NCBI GenBank assembly: GCA_001566295.1
Contig: KQ964280.1
Span: 1 to 64,000, forward strand
Length of the DNA: 64,000 nt
Source: Microdochium bolleyi
Lineage: Eukaryota; Ascomycota; Sordariomycetes; Xylariales; Microdochiaceae
Reading direction: 5' to 3'
Shown here one piece after another: positions 44,854 through 55,534 of the stretch (position 1 is the first letter of the stretch; every line of letters begins with the position of its first letter). The position numbers were made by a program, and so were the translations under genes. The notes beneath the pieces are model-generated. The model was not told the origin of the DNA. It did no database searches and saw nothing but the letters and a program-made list of their open reading frames with translations.

Positions 44854-47081
44854 ATGTCGGACTTGGGCGCTCTCCGAGTTGCTCTTCTCATCGTGTCAGA
44901 TACTGCTGCCAAGGACCCTTCCACTGATGCTTCCGGAGCTGCATTGGGGCAGGTCCTCGAGACCGAAGGCCAGGGCAAATGGGAGCTCGCGGAGACCAAG
45001 ATCGTTCCGGACAATGTGACACTGATACAGCGCCAGCTCATGATGTGGGCAGATAATGCTGACCAGAGCTTCAATCTCATCTTGACGACTGGAGGCACCG
45101 GATTCGCGGTCTCGGACAACACTCCAGAGGTATGCCGGCGGTTGACTTGGTGAATATGTCTCTGCGAAGAACATCGACTGACTTTCTTCCAGGCTGCTGC
45201 TGCTATGCTTCATAGACCAGCACCGGGACTGGTCCACGCGATGCTCTCAGCGTCGCTGAGCGTGACTCCTTGTAAGTGGCATGCTGCCATAAGAACCGAT
45301 AAGGATTCCTGACTCGATTTTCATTCCTGACGATATTTTCAGTCGCTATGATGTCCAGACCAGTTGCGGGCGTGAGGAACAAGTCCGTCATCGTGACCCT
45401 TCCCGGATCTCCCAAGGGAGCCAAAGAAAACCTGCAAGCCATCATCAAAACGCTGCCTCATGCCTGCGTCCAAGCCGCTGGAGCAAACTCACGGGCAATC
45501 CATGCCGGAGGGGTCAAGAAACTCGAGGCGGACGCCGGGTTGAGCTCAACTGCTGGGCAGGCATCACAATCACAATCTCATCCCCACAGCCATTCGCATC
45601 ATCACCACGGACATGGGCATAGCCATGGGCACGCAGGACACGGCCATGGCAGCCTCGTCAGACATACGAATCCAGGATCAAATCCGATGTCGAACGACCC
45701 GAGCCTGGGCCCCAGCAGGAGGAACCGAGAATCGCCGTATCCGATGCTCTCGGTGGCCGACGCCCTCGCCAAAATCAGAGAGCACATCCCTGCACTCGAG
45801 ATCACCATGGTGAAGGTCGACAAGAACCTACCTGGCCATGTGCTCGCTCAGGACGTATCTGCCCGCGAAAACGTCCCTGCGTTCCGAGCGAGTATCGTGG
45901 ACGGTTACGCCGTAGTCGTGCCCAAGGACGGTAACATGAAGGGCGTGTTTCCAGTCGTGTCCATCTCACATGCCGCCGCCACCGCTGGCAGTGATGGCAG
46001 CGAGGCTCAACCTCTAAAGGAAGGCGAGATTGCCCGGATCACGACCGGTGCGCCTCTCCCTCCGGGGGCGACATCAGTCATCATGGTCGAGGACACGGTG
46101 CTCAAGACCATGACCGACGATGGCAAGGAGGAGAAGGAGGTCGAGCTGCTGGCCGACGACGTCAAGGAGGGCGAAAATATCCGCGAGGTCGGCAGCGACA
46201 TCGAGTCCGGCTCCGTCATCCTCTCCAAGGGGGAGCAGATCTCCGCGCAGGGCGGCGAGATCGGGCTCCTCGCTGCCGTCGGCGTCGCCGAGGTCCACGC
46301 CTACCGCAAGCCCGTCGTCGGGGTGCTCTCCACGGGCGACGAGATCGTCGAGCACGACCGCCCGGAAGCACTGCGGCACGGCGAGGTCCGCGACACGAAC
46401 CGCATCACGCTCATCTCGGCGGCCCAGGAGGCTGGATACCCCGTTGTGGACCTGGGCATCGCGGGCGACAAGCCCGGGACGCTGGAGGAGACGCTGCGCG
46501 ACGCCCTGCGGCGGTGCGACCTCGTCATCACGACCGGTGGCGTGTCCATGGGCGAGCTGGACCTGCTCAAGCCCACAATCGAGCGCTCCCTGGGCGGCAC
46601 GATCCACTTCGGGCGCGTTGCCATGAAGCCCGGCAAGCCGACAACCTTTGCTACCGTGCCCGTCAAGCAGACGACGACCAGCACGTCCGGCTCTCCATCA
46701 GAGACGGCGAGGAGGGTAGACAAGGCTGTCTTCTCGCTCCCGGGAAACCCGGCCTCCGCGATCGTCACGTTCCACCTCTTCGTCCTGCCCGCGCTGCACC
46801 AGATGGCGGGCGTCTCGCCGCCGGGCTTGCCGCGGCTGCCAGTCGTCCTGGCGCACGACTTCCCACTGGACAAGGCCCGGGTTGAGTACCACCGCGCCGT
46901 AGTGTCTGTAGGCAAGGACGGCGTGATCAGGGCCACGAGCACCGGCGGCCAGCGGAGCTCGCGGGTTGGCAGCCTCAAGGGTGCGAATGCCCTGCTGTGT
47001 CTGCCGCAAGGGGCCGGGCCTCTGAGGAAAGGGGCTACCGTCGAAGCGCTGCTCATGGGTGGTATTAGGAGTGATCTGTAA
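44854..47081 (+). CDS. cnxE: CnxE, fused MogA-MoeA molybdenum cofactor enzyme (gephyrin/Cnx1 type)
   Basis: Three exons, 44854-45129, 45193-45271 and 45343-47081, give 697 aa. The N-terminal G (MogA) domain, about residues 1-175, has VALLIVSDTAAKDPSTD, LILTTGGTGFAVSDNTPEAA, PGLVHAMLSASLSVTPFAMM, SRPVAGVRNKSVIVTLPG and SPKGAKENL. A linker with 13 His in 23 residues (198-220) follows. The E (MoeA) domain, about 250-697, has SVADALAKIREHI, DGYAVV, GEIARITTGAPLPPGATSVI, VLSTGDEIVE, TTGGVSMGELDLLKPTIE and GRVAMKPGKPTTFATVP. Known roles: G adenylates molybdopterin, and E inserts molybdate to form Moco for nitrate reductase, sulfite oxidase and purine hydroxylase. The MogA-then-MoeA order is that of gephyrin and fungal CnxE. 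Plant Cnx1 has the reverse. Divergent from POP5, convergent with the HAD phosphatase. Confidence 0.95.
45579..45647 (+). repeat. His-rich (HxH, HGH) coding repeat in the cnxE linker
   Basis: 23 codons encode 13 His alternating with Ser, Gly, Pro and Ala, including four His in a row. The tract joins the G and E domains. Alternating His-Gly/His-Ser sequence of this kind typically binds transition metals. Confidence 0.85.
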
Positions 47082-47304
47082 ATATGTAGCCTCCGAACAT
47101 GTACAGCACGAGTTGATCGAAGTACATCAAATCTGTTGGCAGCTCTAAAGTCGACCGGCACGCGGTGATTGTAGTCCTGTCTATTTATCCAACTGTTTCT
47201 CTATCTTGGCATCTACAGCCTACTCTATATTTATGAATTCTACCAAAACCCTTATATTGTCTCCTTTGTATATCAACCCCCGTCTAACATCATCTGCACA
47301 TGAC

Positions 47305-48255
47305 CTAGGCACTGGTGCCCTTGGCAGCCTCCTGCACCGAGACCTTGCCTTCAACAACATCCTTGACGATCCTGTGGATGTCGCCAAAGTCGTGGAACAC
47401 GGTGAACGGCACGTTCTCCCGCACGCAGTAGTTGACGAGATCTATCCACACGAGAGAGACGTGGTCAGCATATTAGTTTTCCTCGTGGCACAATCTACGT
47501 AACGAGCAAGAGGTTAAGCGCAGATGGATACTCACCGCGTCCGGCCTTGGCAAAGAGCAGGTCCGTCTCCTTGGCCGCCGAGAGGTCCGACACGCCGTCA
47601 CCGGCGTAGAACATGACGGGCCGATCCGCGAGGGCGGCGTAGGGGCGGATCTCGAGGGACTTGTCGTGGCCGAAGGGGCTGATGTGGAAATCACGGGCAC
47701 CACGTTAGCATCACACTTCCCACACGCTCAAATAGAGGTTCTATGCGAAGAGAAGAAAACCCACCTGTCGTCATGGTACTTGATATTCCAACCGCCCACC
47801 TCGTTGATCCCCTTGCCATTCTTGCTCTGCACATCATTGCTGACGATCTGCATCTCCTCGACCTCCTTCTCGCCCACGAGGTGCGCCAGGAGGGCCTTGA
47901 TGATGGGCTGCATGCCGCCCGAGAGGACCACGACGGGGACGTTCTCGGCGCGGCACCAGGTGTAGAACTCCTTGAACTTGGGGTCCAGCTGGACGTTGTC
48001 GAGCAGGAGCTTGATGCACTGGTCAAAGGGCAGGTCCACGCTGTCCATCATCTCCTGGAAGGTGTCCCGAAAGTGCCGGGCGCCGGAGAGCGTGTCCTTG
48101 TTGCCCTTGATGCGCTCCTCGAGCCCGAAGCCGACGTTGTCGGTCAGGAAGTCGTTGCTGTCCTGCAGCGTGATGGTGCCGTCGAAGTCGGTGAAGAAGA
48201 TGGCCCGGGGCTGCGTGCGCAGCGCGGGGAGCTGGGAGGTTGCCTGGGAGCCCAT
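47305..48255 (-). CDS. HAD-superfamily phosphatase (MtnX/phosphoserine-phosphatase-like)
   Basis: Three exons on the minus strand, 48255-47765, 47678-47536 and 47441-47305, give 256 aa. Motif I is FTDFDGTIT (D23 nucleophile, D25 acid/base). Motif II is VVVLSGGMQPIIKALLAHL, and motif IV is MFYAGDGVSDLSAAK followed by LLFAKAGRDLVNYC. The cap is helical (LEERIKGNKDTLSGARHFRD), as in subclass I HADs. The family includes phosphoserine phosphatase and MtnX-type 2-hydroxy-3-keto-5-methylthiopentenyl-1-phosphate phosphatase, and fungal members are often annotated as Pdp3-interacting factor 1. The substrate is not decidable here. Introns of 86 and 94 nt. The C-terminal EAAKGTSA has no clear targeting signal. 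Convergent with cnxE (223-nt gap). Confidence 0.9.
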
Positions 48256-49143
48256 TGTGAACGAGGTGATGTGTTGTTGTCGTTGTCGTGTAAGAATTGG
48301 TTGCTCTCCTATATGCAGAGAGTCGTGTAGCGACTACTCTTCGCGGCGGCGTCTGGGGTTCGTCGGAATGCGCGGCTCGGTCTTTACCGGTTCGAAGCCT
48401 GGTTTCGAGAGCAGGTCAGTTGAGATGTCGGCCCAGAGAGTGGTTCGCGGGAAAAGATGTCTCCCAATCAGAGAACCCTTCATGGAAAATACCCGACTGG
48501 ACTGGGACGGGACGTCGGTGCGTGTTGGCCAATTGTTCACCCCACGCAATCTGCAATGGAGGGGCAGCGCAATCGGAGCAGGACGCGCAGATGACGTCGA
48601 GGCACCAAGGGTCCAGGTCTGCACAGGGGCCTGGAGAGAGGAGGTACAAGGGTACTTCGGAGCCCGGGATGCAGGTGCAAGCCCGCACACACCCTCCGTC
48701 CGGACCTCTTGCCATGATGCACCCGGGTCCCCGCGTGAGATACAGGGTTGTGTGCCATCAAGGACTAGACTTGACACAGAAGAGATGCGCACGAGAAGCA
48801 CCATCAAACAATGAATGGCATCACAAGGACATGGGAGTCGGCGGAAGATGCGAGCCCATTCCAAGCTCGCAGGCCGCCCGTGCAAAGCGGCAAACTTTGG
48901 GGCGCTAAGCCACCCCAGCGCCCCTCTGACCCCATTTCCTCGCTGCCTGGAGAAGCCCATAGTCGCATGACCTTGCTGCTTCTCCTCGCTCCCCATCTTC
49001 CCTGCTTACAACCTCGAGCTCCAACTACATCAATCGATTCCCTTGCCGTCTTGATTTCGCCAGACGATAGCTGCATTTCGATTCGGCACCCACAACAACC
49101 CGCATCCATCCTCTCTGCGCGCGCGCATCGCAGACGGCCCACC
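48256..49143. other. Spacer between the HAD phosphatase and Pmp3-like genes
   Basis: 888 nt between divergent start codons. Open frames on both strands are long but mutually overlapping and without coding character. Both promoters must lie here. A CTCTGCGCGCGCGC stretch lies about 25 nt upstream of the Pmp3-like ATG. Confidence 0.45.
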
Positions 49144-49675
49144 ATGTGCAACGCAGACGTCTTCCTCGGCTTCCTCGCCATCCTCTTCCCGCCCTTGCCT
49201 GGTACGTCATTCCTCCACCACCTGCCATCCTGCAGCGCACCAGGTACTAACACCGTCTCTTCACCAACAAACAGTCTGGATCAAGCGCGGCATCTGCTCT
49301 GCCGACTCCCTCATCAACATCCTCCTCTCCTGCCTCGGCTGGCTGCCGGGCCTGCTCCACGCCTGGTACGTCATCGCAAAGTTCCCGGACCCCTACGACG
49401 ACTACGAGCAGGTCCCCCACAACAATGAGTCGGGCCGCGTTACATACGTCTTCGTCAGCCAGCAGCCGGGCTCCCAGCAACCCCCCGCCGCCAACACCAA
49501 CGGCAAGAACAAGTCTGCCAACCGCCCTCAGAACTACGGCGCCACGAACAACGCCACCAACAACGGCGCGGGCTCCTCTTCGGCAGGTGCCGCTGGCGGC
49601 AGCAGTGGCGCGCACGCGCCGCCGACCTATGCCGAGGCCGTCAAGGGCGACAACAAGATTCAGACGCAGGAGTAA
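49144..49675 (+). CDS. Pmp3/UPF0057 membrane proteolipid with extended C-terminal tail
   Basis: Two exons, 49144-49201 and 49275-49675, give 152 aa. Residues 1-59 are the complete Pmp3 (stress response/RCI2) domain: an N-terminal hydrophobic helix (DVFLGFLAILFPPLPVW), a short polar turn with KRGICSADSLIN, then ILLSCLGWLPGLLHAWYVIA. Classic Pmp3 proteins are only about 55 aa. This one continues with about 90 hydrophilic residues rich in Asn, Gly, Ala, Ser and Gln, and ends near a PPTYAEAVKGD stretch. PPxY is the type of motif bound by Rsp5/Nedd4 WW domains, so ubiquitin-controlled turnover is possible (inference). Family role: plasma-membrane potential and tolerance to salt or other cations. 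The intron (73 nt) has a GTACGT donor. Confidence 0.93.
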
Positions 49676-50129
49676 GCTTGGGGCAGCCTCCGTCGCATGA
49701 AGAGAGGCGAACCAGGACGGTCTAAATAGCACACAGTCACACAAATCATCACGTCATGGTGGCATAGAACTTGGCTCCATCGCCTACGTCGTCATAGCGG
49801 CTTATGTTGGCATTTTGCGGCAAGGACAGCCGTGCAGTCTGTTTGTCTTACAACAATGAGAGTCAAGGAAATGCTGGCTTCATGTCGACAATTGGAGTTT
49901 CTCGTTTTAGGTTTTGGGTTTTGGCGTTAAGTCTACTGTATACAAATCAAATGGGTCTTGGTCAATAATCCTTGCAAACTATCAGCTGCATGTCCACGAT
50001 TTCGTGAGTTTCAGATGTACTATGGTTAATGTCCACTAGTGTTCCAGGCAATGACCATCTGTGGCCGATGTAGACCAGGATGCTTACCTCAGTGCCCCAG
50101 ACGCCTCTGGGTATTGACCGAGTCCTCTC
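49676..50129. other. Convergent 3' spacer after the Pmp3-like gene
   Basis: 454 nt. It should hold the 3' UTR of the Pmp3-like gene. Depending on the last splice choice of the minus-strand gene to the right, short terminal exons of that gene could extend to about 49963. Confidence 0.4.
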
Positions 50130-51776
50130 TCAAGGGGGGCGTATGTATCCGTCGTGCTTCCTGTCGACCTTGCCGGTCAGCATCGTGTCAATACCACAAT
50201 GGAAATGGGAATTAAGCTTCCAAGGTGCTTGACCACAAGGAAAACTTACACTAGCTGGGTACGACGAGTCCCACGGAAAACCCCCTATAGCTTAGAGTCA
50301 GTATCAAGACCGATATTGTTCATCGTTGTATAACAATAACGATCCCGCCTACCAATCTCGTCGTCAGGCGTGCTCAGAGGAACAACCCCCATCATGGTCT
50401 CCCTGACAGAGCTCGGTGCGCTCGAAGATGACACAGCTGAGGCCTTGCGATGCCAGGGGCTCTTCCCAAATCCTTTGAAGCTCATTGAGCTTGTCCTTCC
50501 GGTCATCTTCCATTCACCACGGAGAATCGAGGCGACGCGAGACATGCCAACAGATTGTGCATGGGCTCTGGACTGGTCATGCTTCGTGCAATCATCAGGT
50601 GATTTACTACCGCCGCGAACTTCACTCACGTTCTGAGTGTGCTGTCAGCTCTCGAGCTTGTCGCAATGTATGACGAAAACTTCAATGGCCATGACCCCGT
50701 TCGTCGCGAGACTAACGGCATGCCTGGAAATGACTTACTGGTTTGTTTCTGGGCGAGCGTAACCGAGCGATGAGGGACTTCTTGTATTTACCAAGTGCTA
50801 ATGGCGAAGTGGCTCGTTTGATCGTTCCACTCGATGTCGTGTTAGAGGTCGATTGTTGCTGGCCGATGTTCGGGGTTGCACGACTCTTCGTGCGGGTGGA
50901 CTGTCCCTCAGTAGAAGAGTGCTCCTGCAAAACAGGCATGGTCATGGTTGCAAGGCCGGCCAGCGGCTCCGACAAGTCCGAGGTTGAGTGCGGCGTAGGT
51001 AGAGGAGCGAGCGGAAATGGGAATCGAGAGCTCGCATCTGAGGGATAGCTGTCGCCTGTACCTGTACCACCAGTGCTTGGCCCGTCACGGTGGTATCCAG
51101 GGTACTTAGAAGAGTCCGAGTTCTGTAAACTCTGAACGTGAGCCTCCTCTGTGATGTATGGACTTGGTAGTGGCACGAGGGTATGCTTATGACCTGCCAG
51201 AGCCCTGAGCCGCAATGGTCCCATTTGTGGGGTCATAGGTTTGGGACCGTCTTCATGTGAGTCACTCGACACGACTTTGTCGCTGCTACGTCTGCTCCAC
51301 CGGTGATGCCTATTCCCAGTGTCGGCGGCTGGGAGGATGGCTATCTCGCGTTCAGCCCAGTACCCAGCAGGGAACCATACCCACTCCATGCCCATTCTGG
51401 CGGGACGAGGCGGGTCGATCGAAAGGTCTTTGTCCTGGGCGGCTGGCGCGAGCTCTGGGCCCTGAAGAAACTTATTGGTACTGCTGTGACGAGCACTGCC
51501 ACCGGCGAGCCTCCTGCGGGAGGGCGGGATGGAGACAGAGCTGGATGGAGAGGCATTGTTTTTGGGCCTTGCGGTGTTGGACGACGTGGTAGAAGGTTTA
51601 CTGGTGGTACCGTCATTTCCAGACCAGCTTGCAAGGTGGTAGTGTTGTGAACCATATGCGGATGCCTGCGGGACCTCATCAACGGGTGTTGAGGCGACGT
51701 CCGACGGGAACGACTTGCAAGGGCGAATGCAGGGTGTATCCGCGACAAGCCAGTCTTTAACGATCCTCAGGTCCAT
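50130..51776 (-). CDS. Hypothetical Ser/Pro-rich protein, multi-exon
   Basis: ATG 51776 opens exon 1 (51776-50739, 346 codons). Exon 2 (50632-50353) and exon 3 (50284-50250) follow with good donors (GTAAGT at 50738, GTAGGC at 50352). A short last exon, 50168-50130, gives 463 aa in the model I favour. I recognise no domain. The first residues (DLRIVKDWLVADTPCIRPCK) and MEWVWFPAGYWAEREIAIL are ordered-looking. The middle is Ser/Thr/Pro-rich and probably disordered. The end has MSFKGFGKSPWHRKASAVSS and PDDEIGGFPWDSSYPAS. The basic patches and Ser-Pro sites suggest a regulatory or cytoskeletal role at most, so no function is assigned. The 3' end is uncertain: using a CGACAG acceptor instead would give a different tail (ending about 49963 after one more intron). 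A 90-codon upstream frame precedes it. Confidence 0.6.
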
Positions 51777-51834
51777 GTTACGAGCTCAGTGGCTACCCCG
51801 TCGTGCTTAATGGTGATGGAGCAAGAGCTAGGCC

Positions 51835-52104
51835 CTAGCTGGTAAATTTTCTTCTAGGATATGCGGCGTAGACTTCTGCTCCTGGGTAAAATACGTCCAA
51901 AGATTCAAGGCAGAAACGGTATCGAGGCGTAGGTACATATGGAGACGGGCAGGAAGTCGAAGGTTGCTGACCAGCCCTTGAAATGGCAGGACGCGACGTC
52001 GTTATGCTCGAGAGCACGTCAGGCGGTGGATGGTGTGTAGATTGGTATTTCACTTTCGCAGCCGGCGGCGAGTGATTGAGATTTGAGGCAGGAGCAAAGG
52101 ACAT
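51835..52104 (-). other. Possible upstream ORF (89 aa) before the hypothetical gene
   Basis: An ATG-initiated frame of 89 codons plus stop, ending 58 nt upstream of ATG 51776 and in a different frame. The peptide is Pro/Ser/Tyr-rich with no domain. It could be a long uORF, a first exon spliced to the main frame in a way I cannot resolve, or chance. The rest of the 51777-52369 spacer has nothing recognisable. Confidence 0.3.
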
Positions 52105-52369
52105 ACCCTGGGGAAGGAACGACTGTAGACATTAGCACGTGGCACCTCGTAAAGTCACTATCTGCTGATCGTCGTTGAAATCTTCGAGCCTCCAGTTTGA
52201 CACTTGCAGTAGATATGGTGCGAATTATGGAGAATCGAATGCATTTGAGCATTGACTTTGTATAAATGTATCGTTCATCTCATGAATTGTATGTCGTGAA
52301 GTTTTGTACAATATAGTCTACAATATAGCCTGTCTAGATGTAGCTTTGATCTCTCGAGGTCTAGCGGAC

Positions 52370-54836
52370 TCATGAATCGACTCGGCTGCCGACGTCCTTT
52401 GCTGTTGTCGGCAACGCGCTGTCCAACTCTCTAGGATCATCGTACAAGGGCTCCTCGTGCCCAGGCTCGTTCCATTGGCCGGGAACCTCGTGATGAGCGT
52501 TTTCTTCGTCCGCTGCTCCTTTCCCTAGCAATTTGTTCTTCTTACGCTCCGTCGCGCGAGCGGCTCTGCGCTGGTGCTGGGCCCTCGCCTTACGCACCTC
52601 GTCCGACACAGAAACCTCCGCCAAATGTTCGTCGATCTGGGCTTCGACCAGCGACTTGACGTGGAACGCAAGGTGCTGGCTGTGGAACACTCCGGAGTAT
52701 CGATAGCTAAGCCAGAGGTACAGTGTGACGGCTTTGTGGAGAGTCTCGAGTTTGCGCAGACGGTCGGCACTAGTGAAGCTATCCTCTCCTTTTGGACTAT
52801 CCAGTAATTCAATATTGATCTCCGGTATGTCCAGCAGATGGCCTCCACTCATTTTTGAAACGCATCTGGCATACGCCTGCAGGATCCGAACACCAGCGTC
52901 TTCTCTGAGAAAGACTGGCGCGTTAAGGAATACGATCCGATCGTAGATGGGCATAGGAAAGGGCTGGATCAAGTTGGCAATCTTAAGCATCTCCTCAGCA
53001 GCACAGATATGATACCGATCAGAAACCTGGGCAAGGTCTCTGAGCCGCAACAGGATGTATGCCAGCGGTGTATTGGACGGAAAGTAGCTCGAGAATCGCT
53101 CCAGGGCAGCTGGTGGAGGCTGTATGCCTGCTGTCTTGAGCTGTTCCGCATCCTGGGTGAATGCTCTCTGGACGATGGGCAAGTCGTCAGGCTCGAGTGT
53201 TGTGACAAGACCGACAGACTTTGGTGGGTCATTCGGAGCACCGCCCGAGACTGCTGATGAAGCAGTGCCCTCCTGGATCGCGTGGGCCGCTGTGCGGAAA
53301 CGCCCGGCTCGGCCGCCAATCTGTTTGAGTTCGGATATCGCCATCTGCCGGTAAGTTGTGGCGTCTCGTTTGTGCGTCTGCTCGAAGATAACTCGCTTTA
53401 TTTCGAGATTGAGCCCCATCCCTATCGCATCACTAGCGACCAAGTAGTCGTAGTCGTTATTTGGGTCGTTGAACAGAGCAGCCTGCTGAGCTCGAGTCTC
53501 GGGTGGCAATGACCCGTACACGATAGCGACTCGCCTTCCTGTCTTAGTCTCGATGGTTCTCTTCAGGGCGTGTATGTTTAGACGCGAAAAGGTGACGACG
53601 CAGTCTCCCTTCTCAAGGTTTTCAAAGCTACCTTCTAAGCTCTTGTCCATGGTCTTGAGCGGGCTGAGACGCTCGTAACGGTGAATCTCCAGTTTGTCGC
53701 CTGTTGTGGCGCATATTGATTTGATGAGATCGACAGATCGCTCCTCTCCACAGAGATGTACTTCTTTGGCCTGGACACCCAGCACGGCTTGTGTCCATGC
53801 CCATCCTCTCTCCGAGTCGCCAATCATCTGGATCTCGTCGATGACAGCAACATCGACAGCTTTGTTGAGCGGTGTCATCTCGACAGTGCAGCTCCTGAAA
53901 TAATCATCTGCATCCGCCGGAATCCGCTGTTCCTCGCCCGTGATCAAAGCACAGTTCTTCCCTTTGGCTAGAAATCGAGAGTAGACCTCGTGGGCCAGGA
54001 GCCTAAGGGGCCCCGCGTATATACCGGTTTTGGCGTTCTCGAGTGCCTTCAGTGCATTGTATGTCTTTCCCGAATTTGTTGGCCCGACGTGTAGATGTAT
54101 CGTTCGTTGCAGGGCTCTTGTTGCTGGGAACCATTCGTAGGGGAAGCGGAAGTCTGCCAGAGCCTGATGCGTTGCGGCTATGTTTTTAGGGAACTTGGTG
54201 CGCATCAAAAAGTTCTGGAATCCATACACGATCTCTCTCGTGAGACCGCCCATATCGCCGTCGACAAAGGCTTTTCGCAAAGACCAGAACAAGGGGTTGT
54301 CACTTTGTGAGATGGCTCCTTTGCGGCTTGCATGCTGGCAGGCTTTTTCGACTGATAACCGGAACAGTCTGGATTCTTTGTCGAAGTCTTGCTTGGAGCG
54401 TAGCCCGAAGGCTTGCCACTCCGCTTTCCTTCGTTCCCAACCATCTCCCCTGGTGAACGTCAAGTCGACCCGAGTCAAAACAAGATTCTGGAATGCATCG
54501 TATGTACGGCTGGCGTCGCGTCGAGGCGCAAGAGGGCTGAGAGGCTTGAAAGGCCCCAACTTCGAGTTCACCCTAGACTGGTTAATGCCCAGAGGAGCAC
54601 TCGGACGGGGCTTTCTTGGTGGCCCTGGTGGCCCTGGTGGCTTGTCACTTGGAACCTATTGTGTACAACGAGAGCCTTGGGTCAGCAAAGGTCTATGGTG
54701 TGGTACATACAGTACAGGGGTGCGAACTGACCCGTGACGGAAGGGCCAGACAGGCCGATGTTGAGAGGATGCGCCACGATGCTGGTGCTGGAGCACGCAG
54801 ACGAGCCGCGGCAGCTCTGCAAAGACGAGACTGCAT
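52370..54836 (-). CDS. SUV3: SUV3 mitochondrial ATP-dependent RNA helicase
   Basis: Two exons on the minus strand, 54836-54732 and 54655-52370, give 796 aa. Exon 1 encodes an Arg/Ala-rich presequence of 35 residues without acidic residues (MQSRLCRAAAARLRAPAPAS, then WRILSTSACLALPSR), a good mitochondrial targeting signal with an R-x-L-S-T-S cleavage-like site. Exon 2 begins with a Pro/Gly-rich linker. Motif I is GPTNSGKT (226-233), and motif II is DEIQ (308-311). Further helicase motifs are VTFSRLNIHALK, IVYGSLPPETRAQQ, DAIGMGLNLEIKRVIF and QIGGRAGR (motif VI). Suv3 is the helicase of the mitochondrial degradosome with the Dss1 RNase. The tail after the SUV3 C-terminal domain is basic then acidic. 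Without the first exon the frame would have to start at GTG, which supports the splice (76-nt intron, GTCAGT/AATAG). Confidence 0.93.
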
Positions 54837-55534
54837 CTTTGCCGTGTGGCAGCAAGCTTATATCATCAGTCCGCACATATCAAGGGCAGGTTGTGTCCAT
54901 GGTCCTGCGTATGTGGGCCGGGGCTTCTGGAGTGGTAATTTCGTCGCAGCCGGCGCCTCGAGGCGAACCAGAAGCCAGACGGGTGTGTCGTATACTGAAT
55001 TCGAGTCTCGCAAGGAGATGATCGTGGGCGAGCGGCGTGGCGTTGACGCGTTGATGATGATGGCGGCATGCAAGTCGGGCCCTGAAACTTTTCTGCGATG
55101 TGCAACAGCGTCTCGAGGTGAGCCTGGCCAATGGCGGGGGGCCACCAAGTTAGCGTGGCGGCCTGGGGCCGGCGCCGGCGGTCCACCACCCGACAGGGGC
55201 TCGGGAGCGCTGTCCGCCGCTGAGTTCGCTGAGATGCCTGTCGTCATCACTGAATCCGCAGCTGCGGGCACTTTGGCTGTGGGGGCTGTCCCAGGCACCG
55301 GGTGGTGGTGGAGCTGCCTCTCGATTGCATGTCGCATCATGCCGGGCCTCGTCTGCGACGCCTTTCCTACCTGCATTGCCTACAAACTGCGTCATTGCCC
55401 ACGCTTCGCCACCAGCTCAAATCTGCCATCACACCCGGACTCAGATTCTCATCTGGCCATACGAGGCACGGAATTGCTGTTCATTAGGACGACAACAGCA
55501 CGAGCCGTGCAAGAACCCTCAACAAGCCGAAATC
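54837..55534. promoter_or_regulatory. Divergent promoter region, SUV3 / VAMP7-type SNARE
   Basis: A 698-nt spacer between divergent start codons. A long plus-strand frame crosses it but starts at a non-ATG codon and reads into the SNARE gene in another frame, so it is not a gene. Confidence 0.45.
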
